Counted from the first letter of the stretch, positions 1 to 7,695 are shown. The stretch is DNA of 7,695 bases from CAJBLF01 sp964495825 (GCA_964495825.1 CAZBWI010000056.1:1-7695); one strand, 5' to 3'. Made by a program: numbers and translations. Notes: generated by a model not told the origin, from the sequence alone.

Positions 1-318
1 TGTCTGAAAGTGAGTAGCGAAATAAGTGGTTGGATCGTACAATTGGGTGATCACTCTTTTGATTCCATATCCTCATGTCAATAGGATACCTGTGCTGGTA
101 TTGATAGGTTGTCCGATTTTGTTTGCAAATATATCTCCAAATAATGAATAGCGAGTAATTTGTCATGGATTAGCTATTCCGGTGATGGTGAATGTTCCTG
201 ATATTACTGTAGATGCAGGTAGTCATAAGAGGGATCCTGTCACTTTGACAAGATTTGATCAGATATATTTAGTTGGATCAAAAGATCCTCCTGTTTGTAA
301 TGTTGTTCAGGAATAATA
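1..318 (-). other. Beta-rich domain after the third helix, cut by the window edge
   Basis: Residues about 2225-2330 alternate hydrophobic and Thr/Ser/Gly residues, as in a secreted beta-sandwich. They include the stretch G-T-F-T-I-T-G and an R-Y-S-L-F-G-D-I segment whose Arg is CGC. No anchor motif is visible before base 1, so further domains or a sorting signal must follow. Family not recognised. Confidence 0.5.
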
Positions 319-3300
319 AACAGGTTGAGCTTGGAGTTTGGTTCCGCTACCGTAGGAGTAGTTGGTTGTGATACCAGTATAGCTTGTTTGATTGCTTCTG
401 ATACCAGTTTGTAGACCATTTCGTGGAAGGAGATAATTGTTGTAGGTATTGATTGGATTGGTAATATAATCTCGTGATATTGTGATTCCAGTATTAAGTA
501 CTCATGTTGTTCGTCCTATCGATGCGTATGTTCCTGTTCATTTTTCAAAAATATTTGTATCATCCAAGGTGGTAGTGATACATGTGCTCATATTACTTGT
601 CCTACAATATTCTACATCGTTTCAAAAGAGGTCTAGATTTCCATAATACATACTTTTTTGGCCATTGAGTGTGATGACTCCGTATGTGTTGTTGTAGCTC
701 TGTACATTATTGAAAATGTTTCCTGTACATGCGAGTGTTGGACAATAGATAGTTATCCCTCCATAAAGTCCGTTATTGTAGGTTTGTGTATTATTGATGA
801 TGTTGTAATTTGCTCCACTAGTGATAGCTATCCCTACTTGTTGATTATTGTAGGCATTCGCATTATTGATAACATTGTAACTAGCTGTATTGTTAATAAC
901 GATTCCATTACTATTGTTGTAGGTTTCTATATTGTTTATCGTGTTGTTTGATGCTCATTGATTTATTCCTAGACCATTACTATTGTTGTAGGTTTCTATA
1001 TTGTTTATCGTGTTGTTTGATGCTCATTGGCTTATTCCTAGACCATCACTATTGTTGTTGAAAAATGTTGAATTGGTAATGGTATTGTAATATGACTGTC
1101 CTCCTATTCGTATTCCATCATTTTGATTGTCATGGCTTTTGATATTTTCACATCTATTATATGATGAGTCAGAAAAGAGTATTCCTACATTGTTCCCTCT
1201 ATAGGTATCTATATCATGCAGATAAATATATGATTCTTGTGGTGTGAGAAAGAAATGTGCATAGATATTTCCTGAGAGATTGTTGTAGACTCTTGCGTTG
1301 TTTACCGTGCTGTTGATATAATAATAATCGTATCTTATTCCATGACTATTTGGCGTGTGAGATCCTGATGGGGTAGAGGATCCATCGATATCTACATTGT
1401 CTATGACGGTATATTCGACATCAGTTTTTGAACTCATTCATATGATGTTTAGGAGTCCTTTCCATGCAGGGAGTACATTTAGACTCATAATTTTTGCTGT
1501 TCCTGTGCTTCCTACGATAGCAGTACATTGTCGTAAATATGCAGGATTGTTTTGGGTATAGTCTCCTGATGCAAGGACGTAGATGGTTTTTGATGATAAA
1601 CTCGTTAGTTTCTCTGTTCCACCGGTTAGGAAGATAACGGTCATATTTTCTGTATTACATGTTCCATTTCGTCATGATCGATACTGATTGTATGCAGTCG
1701 TATCTGTACCATTTGTTCCTGTACCATAGAGCGCAGCTATAATGTCACAATAATTAGGATTGTTATTTCGAAATCATGAACTCAGGAAGTTATCGTTGTT
1801 CCATCGATAGGTATGTCCTATACAGCTACACTGTGTATTGGTATAGTCAGGAGATGTTTTGTTGATTTCTGCGACATACTGTGATCAGCTATAACTTAGA
1901 CTTGCTCATGTGAGCGTAGTACCTGACCATATGACTGGAAGTTTTTGTCCGGTGAGTGAGATACCGTATCTATAATTGAGTGTTCCTGTTCCTGGATCCC
2001 ATGATGTATTCTTTCCTCTCATATTGCATTTAGGATATAGCGTAGTATCGATGAGAAAACTTGTATACAATGGATTAGTAATTCGACTACAATTCATACA
2101 TTGATTGGTATCTAATGTTCATGTTTGTCGTCATAAATATGGGTAATCCGTACTTACTCATATTCAAAGATTTCAAAATATATTATATGTGTTTCAAAAA
2201 ATAATTAATTTACTATAATATTTTATTCATTGTCATTCTGAATATATTCCATATCATACATTGTTATAACTCCATACATTATTTAAGATTCCGCTATTAT
2301 TATTGTTACCGTCGAAGTAGATTCCATTGCCAGAGTTGTTGTAGATGTGGGAGTTGTTGATGGTGAAGTAATTGGTAGTGTATAATAATAATCAGTCGCT
2401 ACTGTTGTTGTAGACCTGGCTATTGTTGAGTGTGATGTAATTTCTTTGACTTGTGCTGGTATCCGTACTTATACCATATTGATTATTGAAGAGTTGGAGA
2501 TTATTGAAGGTAAGGTGATCAGTAGTTCATTTGATATAGATAGCTGATCAGGTGGTGCTGAAGATTTGACTATTTGTTAGGGTAATTCCTGAACTATTTT
2601 CAATAGAGACCCCATATGAAGTGTTGTTGAATATCGTGGTGTTGGAAATGTATTGGTTGTATGATGCTTTGTATATACTCATTCCTATTCCATTTTGGTA
2701 TATAGTGTTATTGATAATTTTTGTTTGTTGTCGAGTATAATCATAATTATTAAAAATTTGTATTCCATTGTTTGTATTACCAAAAATAGTGCTGTTGGTG
2801 ATACTTATGTTGTCACTAGTATTTGATATTTTTATTGCAGCATTTTCTCCTATCAAGGTGATACGTGTATTGTTTATACTCCTATTTCCTCATGTAGTAT
2901 CTCAATAGCTATATATTCATATAACATTTCTTGTATGTGAAGATCATGCTCCATCGTCTCTACCATTGAGTGAAAGATTATCTATTATACTATAACTTTG
3001 ATTGTCTGATATCATCGAATTTAGAGGTATTTTGGAATATACAATACTTGTTCCTGTTGCTCAGACAATACTTGAACACTCACTTATATTTATAGTATAT
3101 GATTGAATATATGCTCATGAACTCAGTACATAGATTGTATAAGGAGACAATATACTAGGGATCTTGTCTAGTCATCAGGTGAGATACAGAATATTCATAT
3201 TGGTATAATTACATTGTCCTGATCGTCATAGACCTGATGGTGATGTTCAGGTAGTAGTCCGATATTGTGTATATGCAGTTTTGTCGTTTCCATTGGTTCC

Positions 3301-6300
3301 TGTACCATAGAGGGCATAGATGATGTCGCAGTCTGTAGGATTTTGATCCCAAAATGATGAATCGATGAAATTGTCATTGTTTCGTGTAATAGTGAATCCT
3401 GCTGGACAATTTAGATGTTTGACGATATATCCAGTAGCTACTCCTGTATTGCTACTTACATCTGTGATAGGAGTATTGGTATTGAATCCATAGATATAGG
3501 TTCCTAGAGGTCGATTTTGTACTCAGGTGTAGTTCACCGTATATTCCCGATGATCGGATTTGGCAGCGAGATTACTCATATAGAGTGTGTATATTTCTCA
3601 GCTTGTCAGTGCACGGTTGTAGATGTGTACTTCGTCGATAATTCAAGAAAAATAATAGGTATTTCCTCCACGAAGTCTTCAGATATTGAGTGGGTAATTT
3701 GATGAAAAACTTGATCATCATTTAGCTGCTCCTGTATCTAATATACCATCAATATAGAGAGATCGTATATTTCAACTTTTGGTCGCTGTAATATGGTGTC
3801 GAAGGTTGTCGTTGATAGTAGTTGTACTTTCAAGTCAATAATATATTGATCATGATCTTCAGTCAATATGTACTTTTCTATTTGTGGTGATATAAAGAAA
3901 ATATCCTGTTCATGGATTGGTATATGAATATTTATCTACTATTGCCATAGTTGCTGGGATGGTAGAAGGTACTTTGACTCGTACCAAGGTAGTCATATTG
4001 TCTAGTGTAGTATCAAGTTTATTGTTTTTGCTGATTTCTATATATCCATTGGTACCATTAAATTGATATGCTCCATTCCACTTTCCATTTGATGTTCGAA
4101 TAGCGTTTCCTGTGACTGTTCCATATGATTTTTGGTTGGAGAGATCTTTGACTAAGGTAGTTGTCTCTCCAATTTCTGCTACTTTGTCGAAATTTGCCAT
4201 AAAGACTAATCCACTATCATAGATAGGTGATATGATTGTGGTTGTAGGAGTCTGTAGTCGTCGTGTAATGTATCGAGGATTTGGTTCATAGATATAAGAT
4301 TGTAGTGTAAATGATCATGAATTTATAATATTCGTTCATTGTGGTGGGGTTGCTCCAGTAAATATAGTCACTGGAGGATTGATATCTGTTTGTGGATTGT
4401 AGTATTCTCCGATAAATCTGTGGCCGTGGTAAGGGATATCTGATAAGATATTTGTTCATCATTGTCGAATCACTGGTTGTACTTGTCTGAGTACATATTT
4501 TCATCAGGACATATTGTTTCCATAATAATATTTCATGAGAGGGGTATAGTCCAATGTTGTATTTCTTCATATATTACTACAGTCGGTTGTAGTATAAAAT
4601 CCACTTGTTCCATTTGTTGGTTGGGTGACAAAATCGCAACTGAATCCTGGATCTGTTGTATTTACTGTTCCTGTTGTTCGTTGTAATGTAGCATCATAAT
4701 TGCCTGTACTAAATCATATTCCACCAATATTTGGATATGCTATTATGTTTCCATAAAATATTCCACTACTGTTTGTTGATACTAATTGTGTACTAGTGTT
4801 TTTGAATATTTTGCTGTTATTAATTTTGATTCAAGGTGAATAGTATGCGTATATTCCATAGTTGTTGTTATTGTAAATTTGTGTATTGTTGATGATGAGA
4901 TTATTTTGATAACGTGCATATATTCAGTAATACGTATTATTGTAAGTTTGTGTGTTGTTGATTGAATATCATGTTCATGGAGAAGATGCACTTGCTCCAT
5001 AGAGGTAGATTCCATATCCATTACTATATAACTGAGTATTGTTGATAGTATTTCCTTTACCATATTGGAAATATATACCTATATTACTGTTATTATAGAT
5101 TTGACTATTGTTGATAAGTATATTTTCCCCTCCATTGGTAGGAAAATATAATCAATTTCCTACTGATCAATATGCTTTGATATTATTGATAGTAATGTTT
5201 GTTCATGTACTGATATTTATTGCAGAGTTTCCATATCCGTTACTATTCAATCTTATATTATCAATAATAATTTTTGTTGTAGACGATCATTGGAAAATAT
5301 CAAAATTTCATTGTTTTGTTATTGTGGTATCTCCTTGTCCGACTATGGCTAAACATCATCCTGGAGGTAATGCAATTCCTCATGAGGGGAAAGTATAGTT
5401 ACCATTAAAAATATATATGTTGTTTGATATAAATCATACATTTCCTATTCAGTGGTAATATATCACATTTGTTGGTCTACATCAGGTATTTCGATGGGTA
5501 GTATATGCGCTAGGTTTCCCTCCTGTCCCAAAGAATGCGTCGATAATTTGTTCATTTGTAGGATTTTGATCTCGGAAATCTTGGTTTACAAATTCGAGGT
5601 TGTTCCAGGTAATGGTTCCTACAGTAAAGAGCGAAAGGTGAGGAGTAGTGAATGTACACATCGATTCTTCATCAAGGATACAGGTATCTGCAAGACGTTC
5701 CCGCACTTGTCCGTCTTGAGAAGTATAGATAGTAAGTTTTTTTCCTGGAGTATATGCAGGGTCGGTGATTTGGATACTAATTTCAAATGGTGCATTGACG
5801 CTTGTTATGGTATGGTTTTGGATATCTCCTACTTCTATCGTTTGGATAGGAGTAAAATATTCAGGAATACCGTATTTCCCTGGAGTGCCTTGTTGAGATG
5901 GATCGGTGATGAGTGTAGGCGCTTGTAGCGTGATAGTAGTAGTTTTTTTTTCTGTTATGAGTCTCGTGTGTTTTGATATTTTGAGATGTCCTTTGGAATT
6001 ATCTTGTTCATTGATGATAATGATATCTTGTGATGTTTTGATATTGTTTTGTTGGTCTGCTACAAGAGTGTGTGTTTGTTGGTGAATACTTGCTGTGTCG
6101 CTTATACAGCTTTTTATTTTTTTGTATCGTTGACATCATACAATATCTTCGCAGGTTTGTTTTTTTTTGTATATTTCACAATCAATATATTGTTCTCAAT
6201 ATTCATTTCCTGTTGTTGTATAAGTTCATGATAGTTGGGTGTCTATACTTATATCATTTGGTCCTGTTGTTTCTGTTGATGGGGTAGGTGTGATTGTGTT

Positions 6301-6990
6301 GGTTTCATCGGGCGATATGGTGTCTGCTGTCAGATATATTGGTGAAGTTTCGGTTTCTTGTTGTGAAATCTCACTGTCACTGTATTGTGTAGTTTGACGT
6401 GGTGTATATGTGATATTTGCTATTGCTTTTTGGTCATATTGAAACAACCTTGGAGGAAGTTGGAGTGTCCATTCTTTTGCTCATCAAAGCATGTCTTGTA
6501 TTGATTGCCAATCTTGTTGTTGGAAAGTCCAGAGATCCGTATCTATTTGTTCCAAGGTGACCATTTTGGGTTGTGATTGTGTTTCTGTCCAAAGATAGCT
6601 ATCTACATATTTGTTTGGCGTAGCGAGTGGTATCTGAAATATTATGTGGTGTATATTTGTTTGGGTAATATCAGGAACAGCAAAGCTAAGCAATGTATAG
6701 GTGTCAGTTTCTGGTGCTAGTATTTCTCCTGTTACTGATGGTAGCGCAGGTATTGTAGTTTCTTTATTTGTTCCTGTGGAGTGTACGATACCTTCTATCT
6801 GTAGGGTTTGTTCTGCTATATTGTTGGCATTGATGCTGAAGATAGATATGATATTGAGTATAAATATACTCATCAATTTGATGATACCAAAAAATCATAC
6901 CATACTCCATAGATATTTTTTATGATGTTTGTGTATGTGATTTACCAAATGTTTTCTGTGATGACGTACTTTTTCTCTTATTCTCTGCAT
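1..6990 (-). CDS. Giant secreted beta-helix/LamG surface protein, C-terminus beyond window, recoded UGA and CGA/CGG
   Basis: A single frame of 2330 codons runs from ATG 6988-6990 to base 1 with no TAA or TAG. It reads through only if TGA is an amino acid; about 75 TGA codons are in frame. It is bounded upstream by TAA at 7015-7017, and the ATG chosen is the first after that stop. Order by residue: basic/His-rich start and hydrophobic export segment 1-55; unrecognised domain 56-180; Thr/Ser/Pro-rich linker about 200-255; four-Cys motif 271-295; beta-rich domain to about 458; beta-helix supermodule 1 about 460-800; Ig-like linker 860-925; LamG lectin fold 927-1138; supermodule 2 about 1201-1660; supermodule 3 about 1728-2200; final beta-rich domain about 2225 onward. 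This is adhesin-type architecture for export to the cell surface. A role in binding host cells or glycans is inference. The C-terminal anchor lies outside the window. No catalytic residues were recognised. The best translation uses UGA=Gly and CGA/CGG=Trp. Confidence 0.95.
391..1809 (-). repeat. Beta-helix supermodule, copy 3
   Basis: Residues about 1728-2200. The N-cap has CGA-TGG at 1729-1730 (1801-1806) and CGA at 1741 (1768-1770), then N-P-N-Y-C and G-T-G-T-N-G. Codons GGT/GGA (1618-1623), GGA (1564-1566) and GGA (1510-1512) take the places of the TGA codons of copy 2. The body is a long, regular parallel beta-helix with rungs of about 23 residues, including a recent rung duplication. The C-cap contains CGA-T-T-G (CGA 511-513) and then T-N-P. 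This copy is closest to copy 2; copy 1 is more divergent and lacks the Cys after the NP motif. Confidence 0.87.
905..1042 (-). repeat. 69-bp tandem duplication of one beta-helix rung
   Basis: Bases 905-960 and 974-1029 are identical over 56 bp, and the similarity continues on both sides with only a few substitutions, giving a period of 69 bp. It encodes a 23-residue rung (G-A-S-N-N-T-I-N-N-I then E-T-Y-N-N-S) twice. The period is exactly 23 codons, the normal rung length, so the duplication keeps both frame and fold. The near identity at DNA level, against the divergence of neighbouring rungs, points to a recent event. Confidence 0.9.
2011..3390 (-). repeat. Beta-helix supermodule, copy 2
   Basis: Residues about 1201-1660. 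The N-cap has CGA at 1203 (3382-3384) and TGG at 1214 (3349-3351), followed by D-Q-N-P-T-D-C and G-T-G-T-N-G. Next comes the strand L-T-G-G with two TGA (3172-3177), then L-S-S-G with TGA (3115-3117) and I-V-G with TGA (3061-3063). These align with copy 3, where the same Gly are GGT, GGA, GGA and GGA. The helix body has many Asn-rich PbH1-like rungs. The C-cap contains CGA-Q-T-G (CGA 2128-2130), then a Cys pair and T-N-P. Confidence 0.87.
3577..4212 (-). other. LamG/concanavalin A-like lectin domain
   Basis: Residues 927-1138 carry the landmarks of a LamG_3-type jelly roll in order: G-L-V-F start, D-L-S, the stretch with N-G-K then A-Y-Q-F-N-G at 968-978, the W-V-K strand at 1004, the W-H-H strand at 1064, L-Y-I-D-G, L-N-I-G-R at 1104-1105, F-S-G-x-I-D-E at 1116 and Y-N-R-A-L at 1126. 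The conserved Gly at 1104 and 1116 are TGA. The conserved Trp at 965, 1004 and 1064 are CGA. The conserved Arg at 1105 and 1126 are AGA and CGT. An Ig-like stretch (about 860-925, beginning P-P-V-T) precedes it, as is common in such proteins. Likely role: carbohydrate or protein binding at the surface; the ligand is unknown. Confidence 0.9.
4590..5613 (-). repeat. Beta-helix supermodule, copy 1
   Basis: Residues about 460-800. The N-cap has TGG at 462 (5605-5607) and CGA at 473 (5572-5574), 11 residues apart, followed by D-Q-N-P and a G-T-G. A beta-strand segment ending in I-V-G-Q-G (GGA at 5338-5340) leads into a parallel beta-helix. The rungs there are Asn-rich, with recurring I-N-N-(S/T)-x-x-Y-x-N and G-I-Y motifs at about 22-25 residue spacing, as in PbH1/NosD-like right-handed helices. 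The C-cap contains CGA-T-T-G (CGA 4678-4680). A domain just before the N-cap ends in C-T-F-T-T-P-H-L, a pattern I have seen in large surface proteins of candidate-phyla bacteria. Confidence 0.85.
6104..6180 (-). other. Four-cysteine motif in the extracellular part
   Basis: Residues 271-295 contain C-x8-C-x5-C-x8-C (C271, C280, C286, C295), with Gly285 before the third Cys and a CGA codon two residues after it (6127-6129). Small secreted Cys-rich motifs often have the form G-C-x-W at this place, so CGA read as Trp288 gives the expected residue and Arg does not. Lys residues lie between the cysteines. The motif follows a Thr/Ser/Pro-rich linker and is probably a disulfide-stabilised spacer on the outside of the cell. 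I cannot name the family with certainty. Confidence 0.5.
6826..6990 (-). other. N-terminal export signal or membrane anchor with His-rich basic n-region
   Basis: Residues 1-25 are strongly basic and hold seven histidines (H10, 11, 14, 18, 20, 22, 23) plus several Arg and Lys. Residues 26-55 are hydrophobic (Phe, Ile and Leu rich, with one Lys at 38). The run ends in I-N-A at 53-55, a possible but not ideal signal peptidase site. The Arg codons here are only AGA and CGT, in line with CGA not meaning Arg. The n-region is longer than in a textbook signal peptide, so an uncleaved anchor is also possible. The residue at 32 is a TGA-encoded Gly within the hydrophobic run. Confidence 0.75.
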
Positions 6991-7020
6991 CCTTTGTATA
7001 TTACTATAAACTTGTTATAT
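6988..7020 (-). promoter_or_regulatory. Start region of the giant gene, weak initiation signals
   Basis: On the minus strand the bases just before ATG 6988-6990 end in CAAAGG, so the only purine-rich stretch abuts the start codon and is too close for a normal Shine-Dalgarno spacing. The region upstream is AT-rich, with TATAAC (7014-7019) and TATAGT (7003-7008) as possible -10 hexamers, but no good -35 at proper spacing. A later in-frame ATG at 6901-6903 has GGAG only one base before it, and starting there would remove the basic n-region. I therefore keep the first ATG. Any promoter call here is weak. Confidence 0.3.
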
Positions 7021-7153
7021 ACTTCAATAATGAGAAATATAAAGTATTTGTTTATATGTTGTTGGTGGTTTTGAGGTGAAAAATAGTAAAAAAATATGTC
7101 TCAAAACAATTACTTGTATGGGTATTTTCTCTATTTTTTCAACGACATTATAT

Positions 7154-7191
7154 ATAGACACGATATGTCTATTTTATAGACATTTGTCTAT
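7154..7191. promoter_or_regulatory. Cluster of alternating ATAGACA / TGTCTAT half-sites
   Basis: Four perfect 7-bp half-sites alternate in orientation: ATAGACA 7154-7160, TGTCTAT 7166-7172, ATAGACA 7176-7182 and TGTCTAT 7185-7191, with gaps of 5, 3 and 2 bases. Any neighbouring pair forms a dyad. Two more half-sites in the same orientation, TGTCTAC 7264-7270 and TGTCTAT 7272-7278, lie about 75 bases on. This could be an operator for a dimeric regulator, an iteron-like protein-binding array, or a set of small hairpins. The giant gene starts about 165 bases away on the minus strand. Confidence 0.5.
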
Positions 7192-7335
7192 TTCTAATCT
7201 TCTTTTAAAAAAAAGCTTAGTTCTGCTTATATTTTTGATTTTGTACTTGTCATGTTTTGACTATGTCTACTTGTCTATTTTCAAAAAAAAATAACTTTAC
7301 TTTTTTTTGTTTTATGACGTATTTATTTTTTTTAT

Positions 7336-7684
7336 TTATAATATATATGCTTGAATAGTGTTGATACTGTGCTGTATTCTTTCATTTTTTTTGGTTGTTA
7401 TAGCAAAGTAGAATTGTCAGTAGATTTCCAAAAATAGAATTGTCAGTTTTATCTTGATACAAGTTTCGTGAATTGTAGCTCATGCGCTCATGAGAATATC
7501 TTTATATGACGGTCATTTATTTTTTTTTTGTAAGGTTTAAATCAGGTTTTATTTTATCTTTTAGTTTTTTAATGGTTGTTTTCATATAATGTATTATAAC
7601 ATCCTCTCTTAATGTCCTTTTTGTTTTTTTTACAAATGCCCACCCAAGGTTAAATTATTCTTCTTTGGTAATTTTTTTATGCAT
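7336..7684 (-). pseudogene. Possible decayed small gene, minus strand
   Basis: From ATG 7682-7684 the frame reads nine codons to TAA (7655-7657), then continues open through an ATG at 7583-7585 to TAA at 7517-7519. A second frame, offset by one at the T10 run (7520-7529), is open from about 7536 to TAA at 7336-7338 if TGA is Gly. A stop and a homopolymer frameshift would together rebuild one Lys-rich protein of roughly 110 residues. The product is not recognised. In such AT-rich DNA open stretches of this length can arise by chance, so the call is weak. Confidence 0.15.
7409..7447. repeat. 13-bp direct repeat, 26-bp period
   Basis: TAGAATTGTCAGT occurs at 7409-7421 and again at 7435-7447, exactly 26 bp apart. 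Upstream the match extends with one mismatch (AAG versus AAA). The spacing is not an in-frame codon multiple. Function unknown; a protein-binding site pair or a leftover of a small duplication are both possible. Confidence 0.6.
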
Positions 7685-7695
7685 GTTTCATTGTT

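Larger units (their letters stand above)
7018..7695. other. AT-rich intergenic region without a convincing intact gene
   Basis: This 678-base stretch is very AT-rich, with many homopolymer T and A runs (for example T10 at 7520-7529). Stop codons TAA and TAG are frequent in most frames even when TGA is read as sense. It contains a dyad cluster at 7154-7191, a direct repeat at 7409-7447 and a possible broken minus-strand gene near the right end. I see no tRNA or rRNA and no GC-rich terminator hairpin. Confidence 0.6.

Noticed and set aside
658..951. Plus-strand open frame of 97 codons over the beta-helix
   Set aside because: It is the antisense of Asn-rich rungs (AAC/AAT/AAC become GTT/ATT), giving an artificial Ile/Val repeat with no start signal.
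905..1042. CRISPR-like repeat
   Set aside because: Only two copies, directly adjacent without spacers, and in frame with a 23-residue protein rung.
3195..5063. Minus-strand open frames at 3195-3377, 4286-4570 and 4782-5063
   Set aside because: They lie in a different frame from the giant gene, and their peptides are His/Thr/Ser-rich without family features. They are shadows of the real frame, which is uninterrupted here once TGA is read as Gly.
1..6990. A row of pseudogene fragments broken by stops
   Set aside because: All interruptions are TGA, never TAA or TAG, and they fall at conserved Gly positions. A decaying gene would collect all three stops and frameshifts.
1..6990. Mycoplasma-type code (UGA=Trp) or selenocysteine insertion
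   Set aside because: TGA aligns with GGA and GGT in the internal repeats and with conserved Gly in LamG, including several TGA-TGA pairs; about 75 selenocysteines in one protein is not credible.
7076..7294. Plus-strand hydrophobic open frame of 72 codons with a GTG start
   Set aside because: It is made of Leu/Ile/Phe/Lys codons expected from AT-rich DNA, overlaps the half-site array, has no proper ribosome site and shows no recognisable family. A small membrane peptide cannot be fully excluded.
7283..7309. A-run/T-run hairpin as a terminator
   Set aside because: The stem is pure A/T with no GC-rich part and no gene end next to it, so it is expected by chance in such AT-rich DNA.

Overview
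The window comes from a bacterium that does not use the standard genetic code. One minus-strand reading frame runs from an ATG at 6990 to the left edge without a single TAA or TAG, which is 2330 codons. It contains about 75 in-frame TGA codons (hand count 76). Aligning the protein's own internal repeats puts TGA opposite GGA and GGT, so UGA reads as glycine. The same comparison puts CGA opposite TGG at two positions in reciprocal fashion, and CGA also falls where the LamG family has conserved Trp. CGA, and probably CGG, therefore appear to read as tryptophan, while AGA, CGT and CGC sit at the conserved Arg positions. UGA=Gly together with CGA/CGG=Trp is, from memory, the code proposed for Absconditabacterales (candidate phylum SR1; NCBI table 37). 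UGA=Gly alone would also fit Gracilibacteria.

Layout. Bases 1-6990 (minus strand) hold one giant, C-terminally incomplete gene for a secreted, multidomain surface protein. In protein order it has: a very basic, His-rich N-terminus and a hydrophobic export segment; an unrecognised N-terminal domain; a Thr/Ser/Pro-rich linker; a small four-Cys motif; a beta-rich domain; parallel beta-helix module 1; an Ig-like linker plus a LamG/concanavalin-like lectin domain; beta-helix modules 2 and 3; and a last beta-rich domain that is cut by the window edge. The three beta-helix modules share a related N-cap (two aromatic positions 11 residues apart, then an NP and a GTG motif) and a related C-cap, so one supermodule was triplicated. 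Module 3 also carries a near-perfect 69-bp tandem duplication of a single helix rung.

Bases 7018-7695 are a very AT-rich intergenic stretch with no convincing intact gene. It contains an ordered cluster of alternating ATAGACA/TGTCTAT half-sites, a 13-bp direct repeat, and a possible decayed small gene near the right edge.

As inference only: Absconditabacterales that have been studied are small, host-dependent epibionts or predators of other bacteria, so a giant lectin and beta-helix protein of this kind is a plausible attachment or host-contact factor. A standard-code gene caller would break this gene into many small false ORFs.
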